A stretch of 64,000 nt of DNA, taken from Clostridia bacterium (GTDB taxonomy: Bacteria; Bacillota; Clostridia; Oscillospirales; CAG-272). Position 1 is the stretch's first letter. Every line of letters starts with the position of its first letter. Location of the stretch: assembly GCA_017399305.1 (NCBI GenBank), contig JAFQDK010000009.1, forward strand, positions 62,001 through 126,000, written 5' to 3'. The notes beneath the pieces were generated by a model that saw only the letters and a program-made list of their open reading frames with translations, was not told the DNA's origin and ran no database searches. Both the position numbers and the translations under genes were made by a program. Shown one piece after another: positions 23,350-31,687 of the stretch.

Positions 23350-24492
23350 ATGATATCCCTGTTAGTTTCAATAATATATATAGCATTTATCAGTCTTGGG
23401 TTGCCTGATTCGTTGCTTGGTTCAGCGTGGCCTACTATGCAGGCAGAGTTTGCGGCACCACTTTCTTTTGCAGGTGTTATCTCAATGATAATCACAGGCG
23501 GTACAATCGTATCAAGCCTTGCATCTGACAGGCTTACGCATCGTTTTGGCGCAGGACTTGTCACTGCTGTCAGCACCGGCATGACGGCACTTGCTTTGCT
23601 TGGATTCTCGCAGTCAAACGCAGTGTGGATGCTTTGCATTTTTGCCGTTCCGTACGGACTTGGTGCAGGAGCGATTGACGCGGCGCTTAACAACTATGTT
23701 GCCATACATTATACCGCCAGACATATGAGCTGGCTTCACTGCATGTGGGGACTTGGCGCTACCGTAAGCCCTTATATAATGAGTGCGGCGCTTACCGGTG
23801 GCGGTGGCTGGCAGGGTGGATACTTTACCGTATCAGTGATACAGTTGGTTCTGACTCTCTTTTTGTTCCTTTCGCTTCCTCTTTGGAAAAAGAGTAAAGC
23901 TCCCCAAAAAGGTGAGAAAAAGCCACGCGAAAAAAATGTTTTCAAAATCAAAGGTGTCACTGCCGTGCTCATAACGTTTCTTTGCTACTGCGCGCTTGAG
24001 AGCACCGCAGGTCTTTGGGCAAGCAGCTATCTTGTTGAAGTGAGAAATGTCGACGCAGGCATCGCGGCGCGATTCGCGGCACTGTTTTACATGGGTATTA
24101 CCGCAGGTAGATTTATCAGCGGATTTGTTGCGGATAAACTCGGTGATAAAGCCCTTATCAGAATAGGACTTTCGGTAATTGCTGTGGGTATAATCTGTCT
24201 TGCGCTTCCGATTGAAGTGTGCGCGCTTGCAGGGCTTATTATTATAGGCTTTGGTTGTGCGCCGATATATCCGTCGATAATACATGCAACTCCGCATAAC
24301 TTCGGCGAGGAAAACTCTCAAAAAATAGTAGGTATACAAATGGCAAGTGCCTATACAGGTTCGGCGCTTATGCCTCCTGTTTTCGGCGCACTTTGCGAAT
24401 TCCTCCCGATGTGGATATATCCGATATATCTTGCAGTGTTTGCGCTGCTGATGGCAATAATGAGCGAAAGACTTAACCGAATGGTAAAATAA
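23350..24492 (+). CDS. MFS transporter (fucose-permease-like)
   Basis: 380 residues with about twelve hydrophobic helices. The loop 2-3 motif SDRLTHRFGAGLV near residue 60 and the repeat in the second half, DKLGDKALIRIGL near 260, are major facilitator signatures. The acidic-basic middle loop (KKSKAPQKGEKKPREK) lies near 180-195. The general form resembles FucP/YbjJ-type sugar or drug facilitators. The substrate is unknown. Its position just after the activase-dehydratase genes might mean uptake of that pathway's substrate, but a strong hairpin separates them. Confidence 0.85.
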   Translation: MISLLVSIIYIAFISLGLPDSLLGSAWPTMQAEFAAPLSFAGVISMIITGGTIVSSLASDRLTHRFGAGLVTAVSTGMTALALLGFSQSNAVWMLCIFAVPYGLGAGAIDAALNNYVAIHYTARHMSWLHCMWGLGATVSPYIMSAALTGGGGWQGGYFTVSVIQLVLTLFLFLSLPLWKKSKAPQKGEKKPREKNVFKIKGVTAVLITFLCYCALESTAGLWASSYLVEVRNVDAGIAARFAALFYMGITAGRFISGFVADKLGDKALIRIGLSVIAVGIICLALPIEVCALAGLIIIGFGCAPIYPSIIHATPHNFGEENSQKIVGIQMASAYTGSALMPPVFGALCEFLPMWIYPIYLAVFALLMAIMSERLNRMVK

Positions 24493-24520
24493 AAAACCAC
24501 CCTCTCGGGTGGTTTTTATT
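24492..24520. terminator. Bidirectional terminator between MFS and the AGCS symporter
   Basis: AAAACCACCC/GGGTGGTTTT with TCTC loop between convergent genes. Confidence 0.9.
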
Positions 24521-24523
24521 TGT

Positions 24524-26089
24524 TTAGCTATCGAGTTTTGATTCCATTTCCTTTTGGGTCTCAGGATCGTAGGAGAGTATGGGAGCGACGTCTTTGCCCT
24601 TAACCTTACGGTCAACATAGTTCTTTGTGATCTTTATTACAAGCGGAATCATAAAGAGTACGCCGATAAGGTTAGGGATCATCATAAGTCCGTTGAATGT
24701 ATCGGAAATATCCCAAGCGAGTGAAGAGGAAAGGATAGCACCGAAGATGACAGTGCATACATGAATAATTCTGAAAATGAAGGTTGTCTTTGCGCCAAAG
24801 AGATACTCCCATGCTTTAGAGCCGTAGTGCGACCAACCAAGCACGGTGGTAAACGCGAAGAGGAACATTGCGATAGCAATAAATCTCTGACCGATATTAC
24901 CCCAAGAGAATACGGCGTTAAAAGCTCCGCCAACAAGAGTAGCATCGGTAAGGCCTGCCGCCAGCTCACCGGTTTCAATATTGAAAACGCCTGTGGTAAG
25001 ACCGCCGGAGGTAAGAACAACGAGAGCTGTCATTGTGCAGACAATCATAGTGTCTGCAAACACCTCAAAGATACCCCACATACCCTGCTTAACAGGTTCG
25101 GCAACGCTGGAGTTTGAGTGTACCATTACAGAAGAACCAAGACCGGCTTCGTTAGAGAAAACACCGCGCTTGAAGCCATTGGTCATAGCAACAATGACAC
25201 CGCCGATGCCGCCGCCGACAAATGCTTCGGGAGCAAAAGCGTTTACGAAAATAGCTTTGAATGCAGGGATGATTGCCTTATAGTTGATTCCGATAATAAC
25301 AAGGCTTCCAAGAACGAAAAGCGCAACCATAAACGGAACGATTTTTTCCGCAACATTTGCAATTCTCTTAACACCGCCCAGTGTGATGACAGCGGTAAGA
25401 ATCATGATAATCACACCAAGAAGGAGATTGTAGAGCGAAACATCACCGAGAACAGTGATAGAAGAAAGTGCCTGAACGTCAAATGCTGCGGCTACGTTTG
25501 CAACGATCTTGTTTACCTGACCCATGCTTCCGATACCGAAGGATGCGAGCATTGTGAAGATGCAGAAGAGAACTGCGAGGATTTTGCCGACACCTTTGAA
25601 ACCTGCTTTACAGTGCTTGTCCTCATACTTATATCCGCCAAGACCGTCCTGCAGGTAGTACATAGCACCGCCGGACCATTCGCCTTCGCTGTTTCTACGT
25701 CTGAAATAGATACCAAGAACGTTTTCAGCAAAGTTTGTCATCATACCAAAGAAAGCTGCAACCCACATCCAGAAAACTGCGCCTGCGCCACCGATGCAGA
25801 TAGCTGCTGCAACGCCGGCGATGTTACCGGTACCTACCGTTGCGGCAAGAGCGGTACAAAGCGCCTGGAAGGGAGAAATAACGCCCTTTTCCTTGCGGTG
25901 CTTCAAAACATTTTTTGTAAAAATGCTACCGATTGTGTTTTTCCACCACAGTGCAAGGCGGGAAACCTGAAAGAATTTTGTGCAGCATGTAACGATAATT
26001 CCGGTACCTATAAGAAGGGCAAGACCGAAAATACCCCATACTACGCCGTTGATACTGCCGTTTATTTCGGCAATTTTGTCGAGAATCAT
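24524..26089 (-). CDS. Sodium:alanine/glycine symporter (AGCS family)
   Basis: 521 residues from the ATG at 26089 (GGAGAT eight bases before it); a longer frame upstream would start inside the leader. About eleven hydrophobic helices. AGCS landmarks are GVISPFQALCTALAATVGTGNIAGVA near residue 65, EGEWSGGAMYYLQDGLGG near 135, and NGFKRGVFSNEAGLGSS near 300. It imports alanine or glycine with Na+. The tandem glycine riboswitch and terminator in its leader strongly favour glycine as substrate or effector. Confidence 0.95.
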   Translation of the reverse strand: MILDKIAEINGSINGVVWGIFGLALLIGTGIIVTCCTKFFQVSRLALWWKNTIGSIFTKNVLKHRKEKGVISPFQALCTALAATVGTGNIAGVAAAICIGGAGAVFWMWVAAFFGMMTNFAENVLGIYFRRRNSEGEWSGGAMYYLQDGLGGYKYEDKHCKAGFKGVGKILAVLFCIFTMLASFGIGSMGQVNKIVANVAAAFDVQALSSITVLGDVSLYNLLLGVIIMILTAVITLGGVKRIANVAEKIVPFMVALFVLGSLVIIGINYKAIIPAFKAIFVNAFAPEAFVGGGIGGVIVAMTNGFKRGVFSNEAGLGSSVMVHSNSSVAEPVKQGMWGIFEVFADTMIVCTMTALVVLTSGGLTTGVFNIETGELAAGLTDATLVGGAFNAVFSWGNIGQRFIAIAMFLFAFTTVLGWSHYGSKAWEYLFGAKTTFIFRIIHVCTVIFGAILSSSLAWDISDTFNGLMMIPNLIGVLFMIPLVIKITKNYVDRKVKGKDVAPILSYDPETQKEMESKLDS

Positions 26090-26104
26090 GCTTAGACATC
26101 TCCT

Positions 26105-26145
26105 TAAAAAAATAAAATAAAAAATGGATTGCGAAAACGCAATCC
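26105..26145 (-). terminator. Terminator downstream of the glycine riboswitch
   Basis: On the minus strand GGATTGCG TTTT CGCAATCC is followed by ATTTTTTATTTT, between the aptamers and the AGCS start codon. Confidence 0.88.
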
Positions 26146-26183
26146 AAAACAAAAAAACACAAAGAAGTAGATTTAAAAAAATT

Positions 26184-26343
26184 CAACTTTGTCCTTTTGC
26201 CTGAGAGATTAGCGTTTTACGCTTTGCACCTTCGGCACCCACACGCGGCGGGATTCTCCAAAGTTCTGTCAGCTTGCAGTCCTCATCATAAAGACACCTG
26301 AGAGCGTTACTCCTTCGGCTGGCAAATGCCAATTTCCTGCAAA
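26184..26343 (-). ncRNA. Tandem glycine riboswitch
   Basis: Two glycine aptamers are readable on the minus strand. The first (about 26275-26343) has GCCGAAGGAGTAAC, CTCTCAGGTGTC and AGGACTGC. The second (about 26184-26270) has TTTGGAGAATCC, TGCCGAAGGTGCAA and AATCTCTCAGGCAAAAGGAC. The first aptamer has a short P2 hairpin (TGGCA TT TGCCA) and lacks the usual GGAGAG 5' motif. Followed by a terminator, so glycine is expected to set read-through into the symporter gene. Confidence 0.93.
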
Positions 26344-26373
26344 CATCATACAGAAATTATGAAATTTGACGCT

Positions 26374-26402
26374 ATTATACTACTATGCTAAAGCAATTGC
26401 AA
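26374..26402 (-). promoter_or_regulatory. Promoter of the glycine riboswitch-AGCS transcript
   Basis: TTGCAA (26397-26402) and TATAAT (26374-26379) on the minus strand with a 17-base spacer. Confidence 0.8.
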
Positions 26403-26432
26403 TACCTTTTTGAAAAAAAGATAGATTTTTGT

Positions 26433-26460
26433 AAAAAAGCCCTCGGTTTTAGTCGAGGGC
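26433..26460 (-). terminator. Terminator of the response regulator gene
   Basis: GCCCTCG/CGAGGGC stem followed on the minus strand by TTTTTT. Confidence 0.88.
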
Positions 26461-26465
26461 AAGTG

Positions 26466-27269
26466 TTATTTCAGCATTCCTGCTATGTCGTCGGCGCGCT
26501 TTTTGAGTTCTTTTGCCCAAGTGTATTCGGGCATTACTGCGCCGCCGTAAGTTTTTACAGCGACATTATCGTAGTCAAGCAAGCTATAGTAATCACATTC
26601 GATATCTTCGGGGGCTATACGGCAAAAACCGTATTTGCGTTCAAAAATATAGTCAATATTGTATTCCTTAAAGGTTTCAAGCATAGACTTTATTGCTTTG
26701 CGGTATCCGCTTGTTTCGGATGCACGCTTAAACTTGCTGCCAACCCAAAGCTTTTCGATAATTTCGTATGTTGAAACGGTGCCGCCACGCTGGCTGATAC
26801 AGAGCGCCGCAAGCTCTTTTGCTTTCTTTGTTGGGAAAATCACACGTTTGCCGTTAACATAAAGGTCAAATTTACCAAACAGATTTGCCTTGATATGCTT
26901 TTCAAGTCTGGGCTTCAGGTAGCGTGCACGGGTGAGAGCATCTGTGACATCTTCTTTGGCGTAGGGCTTGAAAACGACATAATCCGCTTTCATTTTGAGG
27001 GCTTCTGCTGCGTGCGAGGTGTTTGCGGTTACAAATATAATGATAATATTTTTGTTGATTTCGCGAAGTTTTTTTGCAAGAGTAAAACCGTCAATATCGG
27101 GAAGAACAGTGTCAAGCAATACCAGGTCAACAGGTGAATTGCTTGCAAATTCAAGAGCCTTGGAAGAGTCAGAAAAAGACGCTGCTATTTCAAAATCAGG
27201 GAGACCGGTGCATTCTGTTTCAAACAGTTTGAGGTCCTCGAGATTTTTGTCAATAAGCAAAACTTTCAT
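26466..27269 (-). CDS. Orphan response regulator with winged-helix output domain
   Basis: 267 residues from the second ATG (27269), because AAGGA abuts the first ATG and sits six bases before the second. Residues 1-115 are a receiver domain: LLIDKN start, phosphorylation Asp in VLLDTVLPDIDGF (about D53), FVTAN and VFKPYAKED with the conserved Lys. Residues 130-225 form a basic winged-helix region (GKFDLYVNGKRVIFPTKKAKELAAL), like OmpR/SARP-type DNA-binding domains of Clostridial regulators. No histidine kinase is adjacent, so partner and targets are unknown. It has its own terminator. Confidence 0.87.
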   Translation of the reverse strand: MKVLLIDKNLEDLKLFETECTGLPDFEIAASFSDSSKALEFASNSPVDLVLLDTVLPDIDGFTLAKKLREINKNIIIIFVTANTSHAAEALKMKADYVVFKPYAKEDVTDALTRARYLKPRLEKHIKANLFGKFDLYVNGKRVIFPTKKAKELAALCISQRGGTVSTYEIIEKLWVGSKFKRASETSGYRKAIKSMLETFKEYNIDYIFERKYGFCRIAPEDIECDYYSLLDYDNVAVKTYGGAVMPEYTWAKELKKRADDIAGMLK

Positions 27270-27414
27270 TTTCATCCTTCTTTCCTAATAAAAAATCATT
27301 CAAAACCATTTTACTACAATACTGTATAAAAATGACATATTTTTATTTAATAAGCCTATGCAAATATGGCATGGTTGTATATTTTTTAACATTTTATTAA
27401 AAATTTCGATATCG

Positions 27415-27443
27415 TTGCCTTTTTCGACAAAGTGTGCTACAAT
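27415..27443 (+). promoter_or_regulatory. Promoter of the lipid operon
   Basis: TTGCCT (27415-27420), 17-base spacer, TACAAT (27438-27443). Confidence 0.65.
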
Positions 27444-27479
27444 GTAAAAGTGCGCAATTATCTATCGGAGGGCTGACAT

Positions 27480-28394
27480 ATGAAGCATATTTTTATTATC
27501 AACCCACATGCCGGCAGCGGCGTAGGAAAGGGCGAACTTAAAGCCAAACTTGAGAATCTTGGTTCGGACTTTGAGATTTATGAGACTACAGGACCGCATG
27601 ATGCGACAGATTATGTAAAGAAATGCTGTGCAGAGCAGGAAAGCGAGATCCGTTTTTATGCCTGCGGCGGAGACGGCACGGTAAAAGAGGTTGCCGAGGG
27701 TGTTCTTGGCTGTCCGCACGCCTCAATGTCGGTTTATCCTATTGGCAGCGGCAATGATTTTGTCAAGTACTTCGGCGGCGAGGATGTGTTTAAGAACATT
27801 GAGGATGTAACATCTGCGCCCGACAGCACTACCGATATAATAAGAATTGTTCATGACGGCGGCGAAACTTATTCGGTCAATGTGTGCAACTTCGGTTTTG
27901 AATCCTATGTTGCAAGCGTGATGAACCGCGTGCGCCGTAAGCCTATTATTGGCGGCGGAAATGCATATACTACAGGTATACTTTGCGGACTTTTCAAGGC
28001 GATGAAAACTCGCGGACGCGTTTATGCAGACGGAAAACTGCTTAATGACAGCGGTGTTCTGATGCTTGGAACTGTGGCAAACGGTTCGCACGAGGGCGGC
28101 GGATATAAGGCTGCTCCGCGCGCATCGGTAAACGACGGTGAGCTTGAGGTCTGCCTTGTCAGACCTTTGTCACTTATAACGGTAGCGCGTCTTATCGGTA
28201 TTTATAAAAAGGGTGACCATCTTGATGACAAGCGGTTTGAAAAGTATATTACATATCTCCGCGCTAAAAAAATAGAGGTTGAGTTTGATGCACCAAGTGC
28301 AATAGGGCTTGACGGCGAGATAATCACTACCAAGCGTTTTACTGCCGAGGTGATACCGGATGCCGTTCGTTTTGCGGCACCGCATAAAGAATAA
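27480..28394 (+). CDS. Diacylglycerol/lipid kinase (DagK/YegS family)
   Basis: 304 residues. Starts IFIINPHAGSGVGKGEL; the ATP-binding motif CGGDGTVKEVAEG is near residue 61, then PIGSGNDFVKYF near 83 and the second-domain motifs NGSHEGGGYKAAP near 201 and the ending GLDGEI near 278. Such kinases phosphorylate diacylglycerol or related lipids. It heads an operon with a CrtO-like acyltransferase (23 bases downstream) and a PAP2 phosphatase, all membrane-lipid activities. Confidence 0.92.
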   Translation: MKHIFIINPHAGSGVGKGELKAKLENLGSDFEIYETTGPHDATDYVKKCCAEQESEIRFYACGGDGTVKEVAEGVLGCPHASMSVYPIGSGNDFVKYFGGEDVFKNIEDVTSAPDSTTDIIRIVHDGGETYSVNVCNFGFESYVASVMNRVRRKPIIGGGNAYTTGILCGLFKAMKTRGRVYADGKLLNDSGVLMLGTVANGSHEGGGYKAAPRASVNDGELEVCLVRPLSLITVARLIGIYKKGDHLDDKRFEKYITYLRAKKIEVEFDAPSAIGLDGEIITTKRFTAEVIPDAVRFAAPHKE

Positions 28395-28416
28395 ACTGTA
28401 AAAGGGAGGCGGCACA

Positions 28417-28896
28417 ATGGAGCTTGTGTGGACAATATTCTATGTTATTTTCACAGGCATAGTGTCGCATTTTTACGGTCAGGCTCTCCCGCGAAAATGG
28501 TTTAAAGCGGATAAGTTTCCGTACAAAGCGTTCAAGTTTGAGCGCGGTGGGGCTATTTATCGCGCGGTGGGCGTTCACAAATGGCAAAAGAAGATGCCTG
28601 ACATGAGTCAGATAATGCCGGATATGGTGACAAAACGCATGAATCCGGACATGAAGGCGGCAGACGTAAGAGTACTGATAGAGGAAACCTGCGTTGCCGA
28701 GCATGTTCATGTTGCACTTTGTGTGGCTTTTTTATACATTGCGAAATTCTGGGAAACATACACGTGGATATACCTTTGGCTGATATACAGTGTATGCAAT
28801 ATCCCGTTTATCATTATTCAGCGTTACAACCGCCCGAAACTTTTGCGTGTGCTTAGTCGACTTGAGGCGCGTGAGGGAGGTGCTTTAAGTGTTTGA
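28417..28896 (+). CDS. CrtO-like (glycosyl-diaponeurosporenoate acyltransferase family) membrane protein
   Basis: 159 residues with an N-terminal hydrophobic helix and a C-terminal pair at about 100-135. Family markers are FKFERGGAIYRAVGVHKWQKKMPD near residues 40-62, an EETCVAEHVH segment near 88, and the closing IIIQRYNRPKLLRVLSRLE, which parallels S. aureus CrtO. That enzyme esterifies a glycosylated carotenoid with a fatty acid. No carotenoid genes are seen here, so the acceptor is probably another lipid or glycolipid. It overlaps the PAP2 gene by eight bases. Confidence 0.8.
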   Translation: MELVWTIFYVIFTGIVSHFYGQALPRKWFKADKFPYKAFKFERGGAIYRAVGVHKWQKKMPDMSQIMPDMVTKRMNPDMKAADVRVLIEETCVAEHVHVALCVAFLYIAKFWETYTWIYLWLIYSVCNIPFIIIQRYNRPKLLRVLSRLEAREGGALSV

Positions 28897-29545
28897 GTAT
28901 TATCGCGGGTTCAGCTTGAAAAAGCTCAATACAAAAGAGTTTTCACATGTAAAGTTGCTTTTTTATTGGGTTATTTACGGCTCGTTTTTCTTCTTTGTCG
29001 AGCGTGTCACTCCCAATCGTAATTGGACACCCATGTACTGTTCAATGGATGATTTTATCCCATTTCTTGAGATATTTCTGATACCGTATCTGTTTTGGTT
29101 TGTATATCTTGTAGGCATGCTGATATATACATTCTTTTACGATATCACATCGTTCAAGTGTCTTATGTGGTTTATTATTATTACATATTCGATAACGATG
29201 TTTATTTATCTTGTTTATCCGACCTCCCAAGAGCTACGACCTGAGGTATTCCCACGGGATAATATATTTACAAGATTTCTTGGATGGTTCTATACATTTG
29301 ACACAAATACAAATGTAAATCCGTCGATTCATGTTATAGGTTCACTTGCAGTGATGTTTACATCTTGGCACAGCGAAAAGTTTTCTACTCCTTTGTGGAA
29401 AATCGCGTTCACCGTATGTGGAGTGCTGATAAGCATTTCAACTGTGTTTGTAAAGCAACATTCTATCATTGATGTTATTACCGCTGTGTTGCTTTGCGTA
29501 TTTATTTATCCTGTTATATTCAAAAGAAAAAAGGTTGCCCGATAG
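28889..29545 (+). CDS. PAP2-superfamily membrane phosphatase/phosphotransferase
   Basis: 218 residues from a GTG with GGGAGG upstream, starting inside the previous gene. Five or six hydrophobic helices. Acid-phosphatase motifs are NVNPSIHVIGS near residue 147 (the PSxH part) and VKQHSIIDVIT near 190 (HxxxD). The first KxxxxxxRP motif is weak (ELRPEVFPRD). The family removes or transfers phosphate on lipids such as phosphatidic acid or undecaprenyl diphosphate. With the kinase and acyltransferase it suggests a small lipid-remodelling operon. Confidence 0.83.
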   Translation: MFEYYRGFSLKKLNTKEFSHVKLLFYWVIYGSFFFFVERVTPNRNWTPMYCSMDDFIPFLEIFLIPYLFWFVYLVGMLIYTFFYDITSFKCLMWFIIITYSITMFIYLVYPTSQELRPEVFPRDNIFTRFLGWFYTFDTNTNVNPSIHVIGSLAVMFTSWHSEKFSTPLWKIAFTVCGVLISISTVFVKQHSIIDVITAVLLCVFIYPVIFKRKKVAR

Positions 29546-29558
29546 GGCAACCTTTTTT
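29527..29558. terminator. Bidirectional terminator between lipid operon and uraA
   Basis: AAAAAGGTTGCCC/GGGCAACCTTTTTT with a GATA loop; the PAP2 stop codon lies inside it. Confidence 0.9.
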
Positions 29559-29568
29559 ACAACTGTTT

Positions 29569-30987
29569 TTACTCAGCGTCAGCCTTTGAGAGCATTACGT
29601 TTGTAAGGATTCCGAGGATAAGTGCACATGCGATAGATGTGATGGTAACCTTGCCGAATGTGAGAGAAAGACCGCCGATACCTGCGATGAGAATAACCGA
29701 TACAACAAAGAGGTTGCGGTTCTTTTCAAGGTCAACCTTCTGAATCATCTTAAGACCGCTTACTGCGATAAAGCCGTAGAGAGCCATGCAGACACCGCCC
29801 ATTACGCAGGGAGGAATTGAGTCAACAAATGCTACAAAAGGAGTGATGAACGAAATGAGGATAGCGCCTACTGCCGCTGCAATAATTGTAACAACAGATG
29901 CGTTACCGGTGATTGCAACACAGCCTACGGACTCACCGTAAGTGGTGTTGGGGCAGCCGCCGAAGATTGCACCAACCATAGAGCCTACGCCGTCACCGAG
30001 AAGTGTGCGGGAAAGACCGGGCTCTTCAAGAAGATCCTTTTCAATGATGGAAGAGATGTTCTTGTGGTCGGCGATGTGCTCTGCAAATACAACGAATGCA
30101 ACAGGGGTGTATGCAACCGCGATAGATGCAATATATGCGCTGTTGAGTTCGCCAAAGCCGCCGAGAGCGGTGAGGAATGTAAACTCGGGGATAGTGAAGA
30201 ATGTGCCAAAGGTTACGCCGTTTTCAACAAGTGCGGTGATGTAACCAAAGTTGATAACCTTGAGTGCATCGATGCCTGTTGCGTTGCCGATCAAAGTGAA
30301 GATAGATCCAACCGCATATCCTGCGAGAATACCCATGATAAAGGGGATAAGGCGCATCATCTTCTTGCCGAAGGTTGCACAAAGCATTGTTACAGCGAGG
30401 GTAACAAGACCGCAGATGAGTGCAACGTAGGGGGAAGTAACTACAACGTTGGAAGTGTTTTCAACCAAAACAGCAGCACCGTCAACAATCTGAGCGGTGG
30501 TGTTTGTTACAGCTGTTGTAACCTCACCGGTGGTAAGGTCGCCGATAGCATTGCCTGCAAGGGAGAGACCGATGATAGCAACTGTGGGTCCGATAACAAC
30601 TGCGGGCATGAGCTTGTTGATCCAGTTTACGCCGGCAACTTTAACGATAGCCGCGATAATTACATAAACAAGACCTGCAAAGATTGCACCGATGATAAGT
30701 CCGAGGTAGCCGAGCTGCATGGAAACGCCACCTGCAAAGGCTGCCGCCATGGAGCCGAGAAATGCAAAGGACGAACCGAGGAAAACAGGGCTCTTTGCTT
30801 TAGTGAAGAGGATGTATACGAGAGTACCTGCGCCTGCGCCGAAAAGAGCAGCAGCGGGTTGCATGCCGTTACCTGTAATTACAGGCACAACAAGTGTCGC
30901 CGCCATGATAGCGAGCAACTGCTGTATCGCAAAAACGATAAGCTGACCGAACTTCGGTCTGTCATTTACATTGTAGATCAGTTTCAA
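29569..30987 (-). CDS. uraA: Uracil permease (NCS2 family)
   Basis: 472 residues with about fourteen hydrophobic segments. NCS2/UraA features are the N-terminal FGQLIVFAIQQLLAIMAATLVVP, the QPAAALFGAGAGTL region, AEHIADHKN near residue 303, and GGCPNTTYGESVGC near 345, the substrate-binding helix 10 motif of uracil permeases. It imports uracil (possibly xanthine) with protons. The RBS is GGAGG. The gene has a structured leader with its own terminator, so it is likely controlled by transcription attenuation. No PyrR-binding sequence was recognised. Confidence 0.93.
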   Translation of the reverse strand: MKLIYNVNDRPKFGQLIVFAIQQLLAIMAATLVVPVITGNGMQPAAALFGAGAGTLVYILFTKAKSPVFLGSSFAFLGSMAAAFAGGVSMQLGYLGLIIGAIFAGLVYVIIAAIVKVAGVNWINKLMPAVVIGPTVAIIGLSLAGNAIGDLTTGEVTTAVTNTTAQIVDGAAVLVENTSNVVVTSPYVALICGLVTLAVTMLCATFGKKMMRLIPFIMGILAGYAVGSIFTLIGNATGIDALKVINFGYITALVENGVTFGTFFTIPEFTFLTALGGFGELNSAYIASIAVAYTPVAFVVFAEHIADHKNISSIIEKDLLEEPGLSRTLLGDGVGSMVGAIFGGCPNTTYGESVGCVAITGNASVVTIIAAAVGAILISFITPFVAFVDSIPPCVMGGVCMALYGFIAVSGLKMIQKVDLEKNRNLFVVSVILIAGIGGLSLTFGKVTITSIACALILGILTNVMLSKADAE

Positions 30988-31041
30988 AACGGTCTACCTC
31001 CAAAAAATATTTATCAATTCGGCATAAAAACCGTACCGATA

Positions 31042-31074
31042 CATAAATAAAACGCCGCACTGATGTACGGCGTT
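31042..31074 (-). terminator. Terminator in the uraA leader
   Basis: On the minus strand AACGCCGTAC ATCA GTGCGGCGTT pairs over ten bases (one G-U) and is followed by TTATTTA, ahead of uraA. Confidence 0.85.
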
Positions 31075-31081
31075 AAAAAAT

Positions 31082-31130
31082 GCAAAATCTTAGCCGACAT
31101 CGTAGCATCGGGGAATAGGATTTGCCCTAT
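31082..31130 (-). ncRNA. Compact pseudoknot-like leader RNA of uraA (candidate regulator)
   Basis: Starting right at the predicted transcript 5' end, ATAGG pairs with CCTAT around the loop GCAAAT. The loop GCAAA can pair with TTTGC at 31082-31086, and a CCGAT/GTCGG hairpin sits between, giving an H-type pseudoknot with an inserted hairpin. A terminator follows after eight bases. No known riboswitch or PyrR element was recognised in it. The fold is from inspection only. Confidence 0.5.
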
Positions 31131-31132
31131 CT

Positions 31133-31161
31133 ATAATACCACGATGTGAAGGATTTGTAAA
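31133..31161 (-). promoter_or_regulatory. Promoter of uraA
   Basis: TTTACA (31156-31161) and TATTAT (31133-31138) on the minus strand with a 17-base spacer. Confidence 0.78.
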
Positions 31162-31177
31162 TACATTTTTCGACATT

Positions 31178-31687
31178 TTACAGTATTTTGAAAACTTCGT
31201 CGGCGATTTCGACCGTCTCCTTGATATCGTCATCGGAGAGGGCATAGTTTATAAAATGATTATGGTGATTTGTGAGGTATACGCCGCGTTTGACCATTTC
31301 TGCAATAAAGCGTTGATGCGTCTCGGTAGCGCGCAGATATGCAGAGAGAATGTCGGTCAGTTTTATAAAGTTCTTGAGCAGAAAGCCTATCTTTGTAAAG
31401 CCCTTGGAGGGGATTGGAGTGACTGTTCCGTCTATCATGCCGTTGAATTTTTCACAGCTTGAAAACGGAATCTTAATATCGCATTTTTGCTCACCGTCGC
31501 ATACCATGCATCCACCGTCAGCAAATATAAATGTTGCTTTCGGGCCGCCCTTGACTGTCATGCACAGCGATATCGGTTTTTTAAGATCTGCAAGTTCGGA
31601 TGCGCTTTTGTCAAGCTTGCAAAGCATCGGCAAAGAGCCAAGTATGCCGAACATGTTGATATATGCCATTGTCTTTTGATCGGTCAC
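31178..31687 (-). CDS. SCP2-like domain protein with aminotransferase-like C-terminal tail
   Basis: 169 residues from a GTG with AAGGA nine bases upstream. Residues 8-115 look like a sterol-carrier-protein-2 type fold: alternating strand pattern LCMTVKGGPKATFIFADGG, IPFSSCEKFNGMIDG, then PIPSKGFTKIGFLLKNF. The last 45 residues (KRGVYLTNHHNHFINYALSDDDI) resemble the C-terminal end of class III aminotransferases such as glutamate-1-semialdehyde aminomutase, without the rest of the enzyme. Function is unknown. It could be a domain fusion that reused a gene end, or a chance resemblance. Confidence 0.65.
   Translation of the reverse strand: MTDQKTMAYINMFGILGSLPMLCKLDKSASELADLKKPISLCMTVKGGPKATFIFADGGCMVCDGEQKCDIKIPFSSCEKFNGMIDGTVTPIPSKGFTKIGFLLKNFIKLTDILSAYLRATETHQRFIAEMVKRGVYLTNHHNHFINYALSDDDIKETVEIADEVFKIL

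Noticed and set aside
25118-26095. Long plus-strand frame (325 codons) opposite the symporter gene.
   Set aside because: Antisense shadow of a clearly conserved AGCS gene; composition is Cys/Asn-rich and unlike a protein.
30064-31050. Long plus-strand frame (328 codons) opposite uraA.
   Set aside because: Antisense shadow of a conserved permease; no recognisable domain.
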